Shown here: piece by piece, positions 1-10,082 of the stretch
How the letters are laid out: each line of letters begins with the position of its first letter
How positions within the stretch are numbered: the first letter of the stretch is position 1
Assembly (NCBI GenBank): GCA_965223955.1
Contig: OZ245029.1
Span: 1-64,000 of the forward strand
Length of the DNA: 64,000 nucleotides
DNA from: Bin75 sp965223955
GTDB taxonomy: Bacteria; Nitrospirota; Nitrospiria; Nitrospirales; UBA8639
Direction of reading: 5' to 3'
Notes under the pieces: generated by a model
Database searches by the model: none
The model's input: the letters and a program-made list of their open reading frames with translations, nothing else
Told to the model about the DNA's origin: nothing
Translations under genes and position numbers: made by a program

Positions 1-1808
<1,808 letters not shown>

Positions 1809-1820
1809 AAAGAGCCCCTA

Positions 1821-3659
1821 TCATGGTGCTAAAGTGGAGGAGGCTAACCCGGCTTTTTTTCCACGCAACGCTTCGATTTGGGAATTCAGACAATCCACTT
1901 CATCCGTTCGTTGCTCTCGTTCAGCGATTCGAAGCTGAGCAATCAGTTCATCCAGACGGGTTCTCAAGTTTCTCTGTACCAACGCTCTCAAACAACCCTG
2001 AATATACTCATCCCGATCCTCAAAATGGGTAACGGATACCGCCAACTCCGCAACCGAATCACGACACGTCTCATCCAAACCGGTTTCGGCGAAAAATTCC
2101 GACAAGTCGATACCGCCTTCCGTATCGAGATGTCGCAATCCTATTTCTACAAGCCGGCGATAGAGGGGTGATTGAAAATCCTCGGGCCGCAGACCTTTGA
2201 GATGTTCCGGATGCAAGCCCCCCTGCACCATGAACGAGACAATTTCGCGTTCCTCTCGAAATTCCCTTTTTTCGTTGCGTCGATTGTCGGAGGTTGGCGA
2301 TTTTCCCCCACGTCGGGGACCGCCTTGCTGACGGTCGCGCACGGCAGGATATCGATCGAGAAGAAGCTGTGGTCTGACGCCCAGTCGCTCGGCGACGCGT
2401 TGGACCTGTTCATTCTTTTCAATAGGATTCGAGACTTTGGCCAGGATGCCGAGTATGTCGTCGACTCGCCGGGTTCGCTCTTCAATCGTCGCGTGGGTCG
2501 CCCCTTCCAGACGTTGGGCCACAGCGAACTCCAACAACGTCAGGGCCTGGTCCTGCAACGCGAGAAAACGCTCCGCCCCATGAGCCCGAACGTATGAATC
2601 AGGATCATGCCCCGGAGGCATGACGACGACCTTGACGGTGACCCCACTATCACGAAACACGTCCAGCGCGCGTAAGACCGCACCCGTCCCCGCCGCGTCG
2701 CCGTCAAAGATCAGCACAACGGTGTTGACGAACCGACGAAGCAAGACGACATGCTCGGACGTGAGTGCGGTTCCCAAGGGTGCGGCAACCTGACGAATAC
2801 CCGCCTGATGCAGCGCCACCACGTCAAAGTAGCCTTCGACGAGCATCAGAAAGTCAGGCTGATGGCCCGTCTCACGTGCCTTGTGCAATCCATACAACAC
2901 ACGACCTTTCTGAAAGAGCGCAGTGTCCGGAGAATTGAGGTACTTGGGGGTTCCTTCTTCGAACACACGACCGCCGAATGCAATCACGTTTGCGCGAAGG
3001 TCGAAGATCGGGAGCATGACCCGACCGCGAAACCGGTCATAAAATCTCGCAGACTTCGAGGCGCCCTGAGCATCTTTTAACGCCACCAGGCCCGAGGCCT
3101 CCAGATCGGAAGCGGTCGCCCCTTGTCTGGTCAAATAGTTGGTGAGCCCGTCCCACGAAGGCAGCGCGTATCCCACGCCGAACTCTTTCAGAGTCTTGAC
3201 TTCAAGACCTCGACCGGCAAGGTACGCCAGGGCCGACCGGCCTTTGGAAGGATCATGCAGGTTCTGCTGAAACCACGTATTGGCCAATGCATGGAGGCCT
3301 TCCAACCTTTTTCGCTGACCCGTTTGGGATTGCGCAAAGCCCTGTGACGCATTCCGAGGAAGAGGGATTCCCGCCCGTTCGGCAAGGTCGCTCACCGTTT
3401 CCAGGAATTCCAACCCTTCCTTCCGCATCAGGAACGTGAAGATATCGCCCCCCACTCCACACCCAAAACAATAAAACATCTGTCGCGTGGGGGTCACGGT
3501 AAAAGAAGGCGTCTTTTCCTGGTGGAAAGGACAAAGCCCTCGAAGGTTTTGACCCGTTTTCGACAACGTGACATAGCGGGACACCACGTCCACAATGTCA
3601 ACGGAGTCACGGATTTGTTGAAGGGTAGAAGGAGGGATTCCAGCGCGTGCCGTTGTCAA
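1821..3659 (-). CDS. dnaG: DNA primase DnaG
   Basis: Synthesises RNA primers for DNA replication and interacts with the DnaB helicase. The 612-residue length is normal. The N-terminal CHC2 zinc finger has C43, H46, C64 and C67 (CPFHQEKTPSF, then FYCFGCGVGGD). The TOPRIM catalytic core shows VEGYFD at 274-279 and LIFDGDAAG with D319 and D321. The C-terminal 150 residues match the helicase-binding region in position. The start is a TTG at 3659, chosen because MTTARAGIPPSTLQQIRDSV fits the family N-terminus and a GGAGAA Shine-Dalgarno lies just upstream. A strong promoter is at 3743-3771, so dnaG-rpoD can be transcribed independently of the his genes behind it. Confidence 0.97.
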   Translation of the reverse strand: MTTARAGIPPSTLQQIRDSVDIVDVVSRYVTLSKTGQNLRGLCPFHQEKTPSFTVTPTRQMFYCFGCGVGGDIFTFLMRKEGLEFLETVSDLAERAGIPLPRNASQGFAQSQTGQRKRLEGLHALANTWFQQNLHDPSKGRSALAYLAGRGLEVKTLKEFGVGYALPSWDGLTNYLTRQGATASDLEASGLVALKDAQGASKSARFYDRFRGRVMLPIFDLRANVIAFGGRVFEEGTPKYLNSPDTALFQKGRVLYGLHKARETGHQPDFLMLVEGYFDVVALHQAGIRQVAAPLGTALTSEHVVLLRRFVNTVVLIFDGDAAGTGAVLRALDVFRDSGVTVKVVVMPPGHDPDSYVRAHGAERFLALQDQALTLLEFAVAQRLEGATHATIEERTRRVDDILGILAKVSNPIEKNEQVQRVAERLGVRPQLLLDRYPAVRDRQQGGPRRGGKSPTSDNRRNEKREFREEREIVSFMVQGGLHPEHLKGLRPEDFQSPLYRRLVEIGLRHLDTEGGIDLSEFFAETGLDETCRDSVAELAVSVTHFEDRDEYIQGCLRALVQRNLRTRLDELIAQLRIAEREQRTDEVDCLNSQIEALRGKKAGLASSTLAP

Positions 3660-3742
3660 GGCTCTTCTCCGAAGCCTTTATCTGTACCCTCTTTTGGAAG
3701 AGCTAAATAGTCACAACTTATTGGAATATAATTGTTTTTTAC

Positions 3743-3771
3743 ACTATAACAAGGATAGGCCGACAAGTCAA
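3743..3771 (-). promoter_or_regulatory. Sigma-70-type promoter for dnaG-rpoD
   Basis: On the minus strand, TTGACT (3766-3771) and TATAGT (3743-3748) are separated by 17 bp. They sit in an AT-rich gap of about 130 bp between hisIE and dnaG. The near-consensus boxes and spacing make this one of the clearest promoters in the window. Confidence 0.75.
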
Positions 3772-3791
3772 CCGGCAGGGCCTGCCGTTTC

Positions 3792-4496
3792 TTAACGGGA
3801 CGGCTCCGGTCCCGTATGCCTGATACCCGATTGGCCGAATCGTTTGCCAAGTTCCTGCTGAATCGCCGTCATGGGAATTTCACAATGTCCCAAGGCCACG
3901 ATGGAATGAAAGAGCAAATCCGCCACCTCGTGGATGATTTCTTCCCGGTGCTCCTTCTTTACGGCCAACACGACTTCCCCGGCTTCCTCCACGACTTTTT
4001 TCAGAATGCGATCGGGCCCGTCTGTCATCAAGGAGGCAACATACGAATGCTCTTGTGGATGAGACTTCCGTTCCAGGACCATTTCATACAGTCGCTCGAA
4101 AATTCCTCCGTTCGCTTCTTCACCAACCTGAGTCGTGGTCACACCTTGAGACGTCACTTCCGCGAAAAAACACGTGCGGGCTTCCGTATGACACGTGGGC
4201 CCCGTGGGTTCGGCTTTGATCAACAAGACGTCCCCGTCACAATCAAGAAACACTCGTTTACAGAGCAGATAATGGCCGGAGGTCTCCCCTTTTTTCCAAA
4301 GCTTCCGTCTCGAACGGCTCCAGAAATGCACGTAACCGGTTTGGAACGTCTGAGCGAGTGATTCCCGGTTCATATATCCCAACATCAGGATGGCGCCGTC
4401 ACGCCAATCCTGGACAATGGCAGGCACCAGCCCGTGTTCATCGAACTGAACCTTGAGGTCGTTGGGGGTCGTGCTCCGGTCAGATTCCATGGCCAT
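3792..4496 (-). CDS. hisI: Bifunctional phosphoribosyl-AMP cyclohydrolase / phosphoribosyl-ATP pyrophosphatase HisIE
   Basis: Catalyses steps 2 and 3 of histidine synthesis: pyrophosphohydrolysis of PR-ATP and ring opening of PR-AMP. It has 234 residues. The N-terminal HisI domain carries the metal-binding DCDGDVLLIKAEPTGPTCHT segment and the GYMNRESL and VHFWSRSR motifs. The C-terminal HisE domain begins near residue 135 (FERLYEMVLERK) and contains KKVVEEAGEVVLA and HEVADLLFH. Both halves look intact, so this is a fused enzyme. The start at 4496 overlaps the hisF stop by 17 bp, which suggests translational coupling. A second ATG two codons later (4490) is an equally possible start. Confidence 0.96.
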   Translation of the reverse strand: MAMESDRSTTPNDLKVQFDEHGLVPAIVQDWRDGAILMLGYMNRESLAQTFQTGYVHFWSRSRRKLWKKGETSGHYLLCKRVFLDCDGDVLLIKAEPTGPTCHTEARTCFFAEVTSQGVTTTQVGEEANGGIFERLYEMVLERKSHPQEHSYVASLMTDGPDRILKKVVEEAGEVVLAVKKEHREEIIHEVADLLFHSIVALGHCEIPMTAIQQELGKRFGQSGIRHTGPEPSR

Positions 4497-5271
4497 TCAC
4501 AATACGCACGGGAAGCCCGTGTTCCTTGAGATAGGTTTTCGCTTCACTGATGGTGTAAGTTTGATAATGAAAAATCGAGGCCGCGAGCACGGCATCGGCC
4601 TTCCCCTCTCCCAGGGCCTCATACAGATGAGCCACGGTTCCAGCCCCACCGGACGCGATGACCGGAATGGAGACGGCTTCCGAAACGGTCCTGGTCAAAG
4701 GCAGGTCATAGCCGTCTTTGGTGCCGTCCTGATCCATCGAGGTCAGCAGAATTTCACCGGCCCCTTTCTGCTCCATGTGTCGTGCCCATGCCACGGCATC
4801 CAACCCCGTGGAATTGCGACCGCCATGGGTGAAAATTTCCCATCGCGCGCGGCCTGCTTCCTTGGAGGGAACCTGTTTCGCATCGATCGCCACCACAATA
4901 CATTGGGAGCCGAATCGATGGGCGGCGGCCGTCACGAACTCCGGATTTTCGACGGCGGCCGTATTGATGCTGACTTTATCCGCCCCCGCATTCAGCAGTT
5001 GCCGAATATTTTCGAGGGTCCGGACCCCGCCGCCGACCGTAAGCGGCATAAACACCTGCTCCGCCGTCCTGGACACGATATCCAAAAGGGTTTCCCGATT
5101 TTCGTGAGAAGCGGTGATATCCAAAAAGCACAGTTCATCCGCACCGGCTTGATCGTAGATCTTTGCGACCTCGACCGGATCACCGGCGTCACGAAGATTC
5201 ACAAAGCTGACGCCCTTGACCACCCGGCCATCCTTCACGTCCAAACAGGGAATGATGCGTTTGGTCAACAT
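4480..5271 (-). CDS. hisF: Imidazole glycerol phosphate synthase cyclase subunit HisF
   Basis: Cyclase half of IGP synthase; it takes ammonia made by HisH and closes the imidazole ring, releasing AICAR. From MLTKRIIPCLDVKDGRVVKG it is a 263-residue (beta-alpha)8 barrel, with the catalytic Asp in CLDVKDG and the second in VVAIDAKQ, plus the phosphate-binding VGGGVRT and IASGGAG loops. The start at 5271 matches the family N-terminus. An upstream in-frame GTG at 5292 would overlap the hisA stop and add seven residues. It lies between hisA and hisIE in the his run. Confidence 0.96.
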   Translation of the reverse strand: MLTKRIIPCLDVKDGRVVKGVSFVNLRDAGDPVEVAKIYDQAGADELCFLDITASHENRETLLDIVSRTAEQVFMPLTVGGGVRTLENIRQLLNAGADKVSINTAAVENPEFVTAAAHRFGSQCIVVAIDAKQVPSKEAGRARWEIFTHGGRNSTGLDAVAWARHMEQKGAGEILLTSMDQDGTKDGYDLPLTRTVSEAVSIPVIASGGAGTVAHLYEALGEGKADAVLAASIFHYQTYTISEAKTYLKEHGLPVRIVNGHGI

Positions 5272-5284
5272 CCTCTCATCCGTT

Positions 5285-6007
5285 TCACGCACGAGCCTCG
5301 GCCAACGCCGCGGGAAGATCCAACGTGCCTTCGTATAAGGCCTTGCCGACGATGACGCCTATGATCTTTTGCCCCAACCGTTTAATCGCACGGATATCCT
5401 CCACACGCGTGACTCCTCCCGAGGCGATCAAAGGAACCGGAGAAGCCTGTGCCGCGTCCCGCAGAGCTGCCATGTTCGGCCCCTCCAACATCCCGTCACG
5501 ACTGATCTCCGTAAAGATGACCCCGGCAAGCGGATACTCTTTCAAGGAAGCCAACACGTGCTCAGCCGTTGACTCGGAAAGATTCGTCCAGCCATGCAAC
5601 GCGACTTTTCCCTGTTTGACGTCGACCCCGACAAAAATCTTGTCGGGAAAGCATGCACAGGCGTCGGCGAGAAACGCCCTATTTTCCAACGCGGCCGTTC
5701 CCAACACCACCCGACTGACGCCATGGGAAAAATAGTCTTTCATGACGGCCAACGATCGTATCCCTCCGCCCACGTGAATCGGGATGGAAACGGCGGCGGC
5801 AATCGCACGCACGTGCTCCATATTGTGCGGTTTCCCGTTCACCGCGCCATTGAGATCGACGATATGCAACCGTTGGGCGCCCAAGGCTTCCCATTGCCGG
5901 GCCATGGCCGCGGGATCGTGAGAATAGGTCGTCTCCTGCGCCATGTCGCCTTGCCGCAGGCGCACGCACCGCCCATCTTTTAAATCAATTGCCGGAATGA
6001 CCATCAT
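5285..6007 (-). CDS. hisA: ProFAR isomerase HisA
   Basis: Catalyses the Amadori rearrangement of ProFAR to PRFAR, the fourth step of histidine synthesis. It is a 240-residue (beta-alpha)8 barrel homologous to HisF, with MVIPAIDLKDGRCVRLRQG at the N-terminus (catalytic Asp in AIDLKDG), VDVKQG for the second Asp, and HVGGGIRS and IASGGVT phosphate loops. The tandem ATG codons at 6007 and 6004 leave the exact start open by one residue. It lies directly upstream of hisF. A gap of about 100 bp separates it from the lipoprotein gene behind it. Confidence 0.96.
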   Translation of the reverse strand: MMVIPAIDLKDGRCVRLRQGDMAQETTYSHDPAAMARQWEALGAQRLHIVDLNGAVNGKPHNMEHVRAIAAAVSIPIHVGGGIRSLAVMKDYFSHGVSRVVLGTAALENRAFLADACACFPDKIFVGVDVKQGKVALHGWTNLSESTAEHVLASLKEYPLAGVIFTEISRDGMLEGPNMAALRDAAQASPVPLIASGGVTRVEDIRAIKRLGQKIIGVIVGKALYEGTLDLPAALAEARA

Positions 6008-6110
6008 GACCGGAACACCATCCCCGGGTCATGGCCCGGGACATGCTTGTCGTGAGTGTGTGCCTCGAAGGAGGCATCCCCTTTGAAGTGAGGAGAGACG
6101 GAAACGCGCT

Positions 6111-6836
6111 CTAGTCCGTACCCAAGGGTAAGCTTTGCAGCACGCGAGCGACCCCCGCTCGCGCCAACTCTTCGGCCGTCACAAACGTTCCCCCTCGTTC
6201 AAAAAATCCCTTGAAATCGTGAGTCAGCGGTTTCTGCTCTTCGAAATAATCGCCCACCCACAACACCCTGCCGTCCCGGGCGTCGAGCAATCGGAATTCG
6301 AATCCAACGGCAGCGGGTAAGGCGGCGAACTTTGTGCCTTCCCGTTCACGATACACTCGAATCACGCCCTCAAGGACCGCATCCACGGCCAGCCGTTGGC
6401 CTAAGAGCCGAGCCGTCTCCTGACGATCCTGGACACGAGCAGATCCCTCCTGACTGCCAAGGATCTGTCCGACGGTTTCAGGCGGGATGACCTGAATCCT
6501 GGGCTTGAGCCTTAACTGGGAATACGCCATATGCTGGATCATGTCGGGAACGGAGTCCGGTACGGAAACCTGTATCAAGCGAGATCGGCCGGGAACCGAT
6601 GAACCGCTGACGCTCCCCAACGATTGAGGAATCTGGGAATGTTCAAGGTCTGCCGGAGGCGACGTTCTGAACGCGAGCGAGGTTCCCCGCTCCCTTTTGA
6701 TGGCGCGAAACGGCGCAATCGCCACTTTGGCGATGGCTTGGGAAGCAAACTGAGGATGCGATTTAATGGTGACCGTGTCCGGGGCACATGCCCCACACCC
6801 CCAAAGCAGGAGAAGCGTCGCCGACAGCCAACGCAT
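6111..6836 (-). CDS. Putative lipoprotein of unknown function within the his cluster
   Basis: Product of about 241 residues starting MRWLSATLLLLWGCGAC: a short basic n-region, a hydrophobic core and a Cys suited to lipidation, so it is probably anchored in the envelope. The mature part contains KVAIAPFRAIKRERG, and later ARLLGQRLAVDAVLEGVIRV and FRLLDARDGRVLWVGDYFEE. The pattern of a named resource, then a variable level and then a ratio of 'value in use' resembles the GNA1162/CsgG-like lipoprotein superfamily that binds outer-membrane assembly factors, but I do not recognise a specific member. An alternative ATG at 6881 overlaps the hisH stop, which would couple it to that operon. The role in the his cluster is unknown and may be only positional. 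Confidence 0.75.
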   Translation of the reverse strand: MRWLSATLLLLWGCGACAPDTVTIKSHPQFASQAIAKVAIAPFRAIKRERGTSLAFRTSPPADLEHSQIPQSLGSVSGSSVPGRSRLIQVSVPDSVPDMIQHMAYSQLRLKPRIQVIPPETVGQILGSQEGSARVQDRQETARLLGQRLAVDAVLEGVIRVYREREGTKFAALPAAVGFEFRLLDARDGRVLWVGDYFEEQKPLTHDFKGFFERGGTFVTAEELARAGVARVLQSLPLGTD

Positions 6837-6871
6837 GTGTCGCCGGCGCGCGCCGGTGGCAATGAAGACGT

Positions 6872-7492
6872 TCAATTCCATGCCCCGAAATTCTTGAGCA
6901 ATTGAAGCCCGACCTCTTGACTTTTTTCCGGATGAAATTGACAGGCAAAAACCTTTCCCTTGGTCACACTCGACACAAACGGCACGCCATACCGTGTTTC
7001 GGTACAGATCACGTCCGCATCTTCAGGTTCCACGTAATACGAATGGACAAAATACACGTGGGCCTCAGAACCGATTCCTTCCAATAACGGCATCGGCTGT
7101 TTGACCTGAATCGTGTTCCACCCCATATGCGGAATCTTCAAGGGCGACGCCTGGGCCGATCCCGCAGGAAACCGTTTGACTTTTCCTTTAAAAATATTCA
7201 AACCCCGGTGTACGCCAAACTCCTCGCTTTCCGAAAAAAGGACCTGGAACCCCACGCAAATACCCAAAAACGGCTTGCCTTGAGCAATCGTCCGGCGCAA
7301 CGGCTCAATCAGGCCAAAACGTTGGAGATTGTTCACGCAATCGCCAAAGGCCCCCACGCCGGGAAGGACCACGTGCGTCGCTCGATCAATGACCGCAGGA
7401 TCTCTCGTGACGACCGCGGGATGCCCGACGGTTTCAAATCCCTTTTGGACGCTTCGCAAATTCCCTCTCTCATAATCGATAATGGCGATCAT
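6872..7492 (-). CDS. hisH: Imidazole glycerol phosphate synthase glutaminase subunit HisH
   Basis: Class I glutamine amidotransferase that feeds ammonia to HisF. With the start at the ATG of MIAIIDYERGNLRSVQKG (7492) it has 206 residues, the usual length. The nucleophile elbow is FLGICVGFQVLF (Cys in GICVG), and the catalytic His and Glu are in FHPEKS near the C-terminus. The frame stays open for another 49 codons upstream, but that part overlaps hisB and is not family-like. A 46-bp gap separates it from hisB. Confidence 0.95.
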   Translation of the reverse strand: MIAIIDYERGNLRSVQKGFETVGHPAVVTRDPAVIDRATHVVLPGVGAFGDCVNNLQRFGLIEPLRRTIAQGKPFLGICVGFQVLFSESEEFGVHRGLNIFKGKVKRFPAGSAQASPLKIPHMGWNTIQVKQPMPLLEGIGSEAHVYFVHSYYVEPEDADVICTETRYGVPFVSSVTKGKVFACQFHPEKSQEVGLQLLKNFGAWN

Positions 7493-7538
7493 GACTTGCT
7501 TTATCCCCTGCGTTCCGGTTCGTCTCCCGTGCGAATCG

Positions 7539-8144
7539 CTAGGCGAGGACCCCTTTCGTCGAAGGGACTCCAACCACCCGGTCATCCTGGCGAGTCGCCT
7601 GATCCATGGCTTTCGCAAATGCCTTGAATACGGCTTCAAGCATATGGTGGGGATTGCGGCCGTACCGAACGTTGACGTGAAGGTTCAACCCGCCTTGATT
7701 CGCCAGGGCCTGAAAAAAATCTTCAAACAGGCCGAGATCAAACCCTTTCACTTCCCGGTGGGCCAGCGTCACGTTATAGACCAGAAACGGCCGTCCGCTC
7801 AGATCGACCACGACTTCCGCCAACGTTTCATCAAGAGGGACGGCGGCCCACCCAAACCGGCGGATCCCGGCTTTGTCTCCGAGCGCTTCCTTCAAGGCGC
7901 TCCCCAACACCATGCCAATATCCTCAACCGTATGGTGATCATCAATATGGGTATCGCCCTTGGCTTCAAGCACGAGATCAAACAACCCGTGTCGCGCGAA
8001 GGCATCCAACATGTGGTCCACGAACGGAACGGGCGTGGCGATCTGGCGTTGCCCCGTCCCATCCAGTCCCAATTCCACGCGAATGGCGGTCTCGGAGGTG
8101 GACCGGTCTACCGCCGCCCATCGCAGTTTCTTGGAAATATTCAT
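7539..8144 (-). CDS. hisB: Imidazoleglycerol-phosphate dehydratase HisB
   Basis: Manganese-dependent dehydratase that makes imidazole acetol phosphate. It has 201 residues and is monofunctional: there is no fused histidinol-phosphatase domain as in enterobacteria. The metal-binding motifs are FVDHMLDAFARHGLFDL and HIDDHHTVEDIGMVLG in the first half, and the matching NPHHMLEAVFKAFAKAM in the second half. The start overlaps the hisD stop by 4 bp (ATGA), so it is translationally coupled. No histidinol-phosphate aminotransferase (hisC) or phosphatase is adjacent. Confidence 0.97.
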   Translation of the reverse strand: MNISKKLRWAAVDRSTSETAIRVELGLDGTGQRQIATPVPFVDHMLDAFARHGLFDLVLEAKGDTHIDDHHTVEDIGMVLGSALKEALGDKAGIRRFGWAAVPLDETLAEVVVDLSGRPFLVYNVTLAHREVKGFDLGLFEDFFQALANQGGLNLHVNVRYGRNPHHMLEAVFKAFAKAMDQATRQDDRVVGVPSTKGVLA

Positions 8145-9427
8145 GCCCCCCGACTTTCTATGGAACGAGCATGGGCTTGCAACCCTTCCATGGCGGCCAA
8201 CCGCATGACGTAGGGGGTGACGACTTTCAGTTGTGCCTTGTTATACGCCACAATATTCGTTCGTTTCACGTAATCATCGAGCGACAAGGCTGAAAAAAAC
8301 CGTGCGGAGCCCCCGGTCGGCAGCACGTGATTAGGACCGGCAACGTAATCCGCCACGGCCGGCGGGGTATAGCTCCCCATGAACACCGCACCGGCATGCC
8401 GAATTTTTTTCACGTAGTCGAAGGGCCGGGGCAACAGGACCTCCAAATGTTCAGGAGCAATGGCATTGGCCACGTCAAAGGCTTCGTCCAGATTCGAGAC
8501 GACGAAAATTTTACCATAACGGCCGACGGAATACGTGGCAATATGTCGACGCGTCAGTTTGGGTAATTGAAGGCGAATTTCCCGCGCAACCTTCTTGGCA
8601 AACGACGTCGAGGTCGTCACCAGATAGACGCGTGCTTCTTCATCGTGTTCGGCTTCACACAACAGGTCGGCTGCGCAATGGGCGGGATCGGAGGGTTCCT
8701 CCGCAATCACCAACAGTTCACTCGGTCCGGCAATCATATCAATATCGACGGTCCCGTACACCGCTCGTTTGGCCGCGGCCACGTACATGTTACCCGGCCC
8801 CACGATTTTATCCGCCCGGGGAATCTGCTTGGTGCCATAGGCCAACGCCCCGATCGCCTGCACGCCTCCGACCCGATACACTTCATCGACGCCGGCGAGA
8901 TCCGCCGCCACCAATAAATGGGGATCGATGGACCCGGACGTGGTGGGGCTACACATGATGATCCGCGGCACCCCGGCGACTTTGGCGGGGATCGCGTTCA
9001 TCAACACCGTAGAGGGATACAACGCTTTCCCGCCGGGCACGTACAAACCCACGACGTCCAACGGAGTGATGAGCTGCCCAAGCTTCACACCCTTTTCCTC
9101 ACTCAACCACGTCGACACCCGTTGTTTGCGATGAAACGCACGAATGCGTCGCGCGGCAAATTGCAAGGCTTGCAGATCCGCTCGTTGAACGCCGGCATAC
9201 GCCTGCTGAATTTCTTTCGAGGACACCCGAAACTTTTTCGGTGACAAGGCAAGACCATCAAATTTTTTGACGTATCGCGAGACCGCGGCATCGCCGTTTC
9301 GTTCGACGTTTTTCAGAATACGTTTCACGAGACTTTCGATCTTGGCGTGCTGGCAGGCGGCACGATTGCAGACTTCAGCCAACGCCTCGGGATAGGTTTT
9401 ATCTTTTGAAGAAATAACGTTCATCAC
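8141..9427 (-). CDS. hisD: Histidinol dehydrogenase HisD
   Basis: Zinc- and NAD-dependent enzyme that oxidises histidinol to histidine in two steps. It has 428 residues, the usual length. Landmarks are GLYVPGGKALYPSTVLM, DKIVGPGNMYVAAAKR, the GPSELLVIAEEPSDP and DLLCEAEHDEEA segments, AIAPEHLEVLL (catalytic Glu-His) and GPNHVLPTGGSARFFS at the metal site. It lies 4 bp from hisG and overlaps hisB, so it sits in the middle of the his operon. Confidence 0.97.
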   Translation of the reverse strand: MMNVISSKDKTYPEALAEVCNRAACQHAKIESLVKRILKNVERNGDAAVSRYVKKFDGLALSPKKFRVSSKEIQQAYAGVQRADLQALQFAARRIRAFHRKQRVSTWLSEEKGVKLGQLITPLDVVGLYVPGGKALYPSTVLMNAIPAKVAGVPRIIMCSPTTSGSIDPHLLVAADLAGVDEVYRVGGVQAIGALAYGTKQIPRADKIVGPGNMYVAAAKRAVYGTVDIDMIAGPSELLVIAEEPSDPAHCAADLLCEAEHDEEARVYLVTTSTSFAKKVAREIRLQLPKLTRRHIATYSVGRYGKIFVVSNLDEAFDVANAIAPEHLEVLLPRPFDYVKKIRHAGAVFMGSYTPPAVADYVAGPNHVLPTGGSARFFSALSLDDYVKRTNIVAYNKAQLKVVTPYVMRLAAMEGLQAHARSIESRGA

Positions 9428-9431
9428 GCCG

Positions 9432-10082
9432 TCAGGCGCAGGCCGTCTTGGGACGACTCTTGCGCAGCTTGTTTATCATGGTGGTAATCGCCTGATGCTT
9501 CATTTTCAAGCTGGCACGATTCACGATCAAGCGGGCCGTCGATTCAGCGATCGTTTCCATTTCCTGCAGGTTGTTGGCTTTCAGCGTCTCCCCGCTCGAG
9601 ACCAGATCCACGATGCGATCCGCCAAGCCCACCACCGGAGCCAACTCGATCGACCCATACAACTTGATGATCTCGACCGGAATCCCCTGCCGGTTAAAAT
9701 GCAATTCCGTGATGTTGGGATATTTTGTGGCGACCCGGAGTTTTGACGATAAACGCGTGCGACCATCAAGCCCCACCAAAGCCGCCACGGAGATCCGGCA
9801 CCACCCGATCCGCAGATCCAAGGGTTCATAGACGTCCAATTGTTGCTCCAATAACAAATCTTTCCCGGCCACGCCCACGTCGGCCGCTCCATATTCAACG
9901 TACGTGGGAACGTCCGTGGGACGGACGACCAAAAAAGACAGCCCGGACTGCGGCACCTCGAAAGCCAGTTTGCGATCGCCGGACGACAATTCCGGACCAA
10001 GATAGCCCGCTTTCTGAAACAAGGCCAGCGTCGGATCCAGGAGTTTCCCCTTCGATAGCGCGACGGTCACCATGTCACTCAT
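9432..10082 (-). CDS. hisG: ATP phosphoribosyltransferase HisG, short form
   Basis: First and committed enzyme of histidine synthesis, joining ATP and PRPP. With the start at MSDMVTVALSKGKLLDP (10082) it has 216 residues, so it is the short catalytic form without the C-terminal regulatory ACT-like domain. The motifs seen are TYVEYGAADVGVAGKDLL and IVDLVSSGETLKANNL. Short HisG is normally active only with the HisZ partner, which resembles a histidyl-tRNA synthetase. No hisZ is in this window. Its start overlaps the murA stop by 8 bp. Confidence 0.95.
   Translation of the reverse strand: MSDMVTVALSKGKLLDPTLALFQKAGYLGPELSSGDRKLAFEVPQSGLSFLVVRPTDVPTYVEYGAADVGVAGKDLLLEQQLDVYEPLDLRIGWCRISVAALVGLDGRTRLSSKLRVATKYPNITELHFNRQGIPVEIIKLYGSIELAPVVGLADRIVDLVSSGETLKANNLQEMETIAESTARLIVNRASLKMKHQAITTMINKLRKSRPKTACA

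Noticed and set aside
3776..3792. CGGCAGGGCCTGCCG as a terminator between hisIE and dnaG
   Set aside because: The palindrome has almost no loop and no T run on the minus strand, and it abuts the dnaG -35 box.
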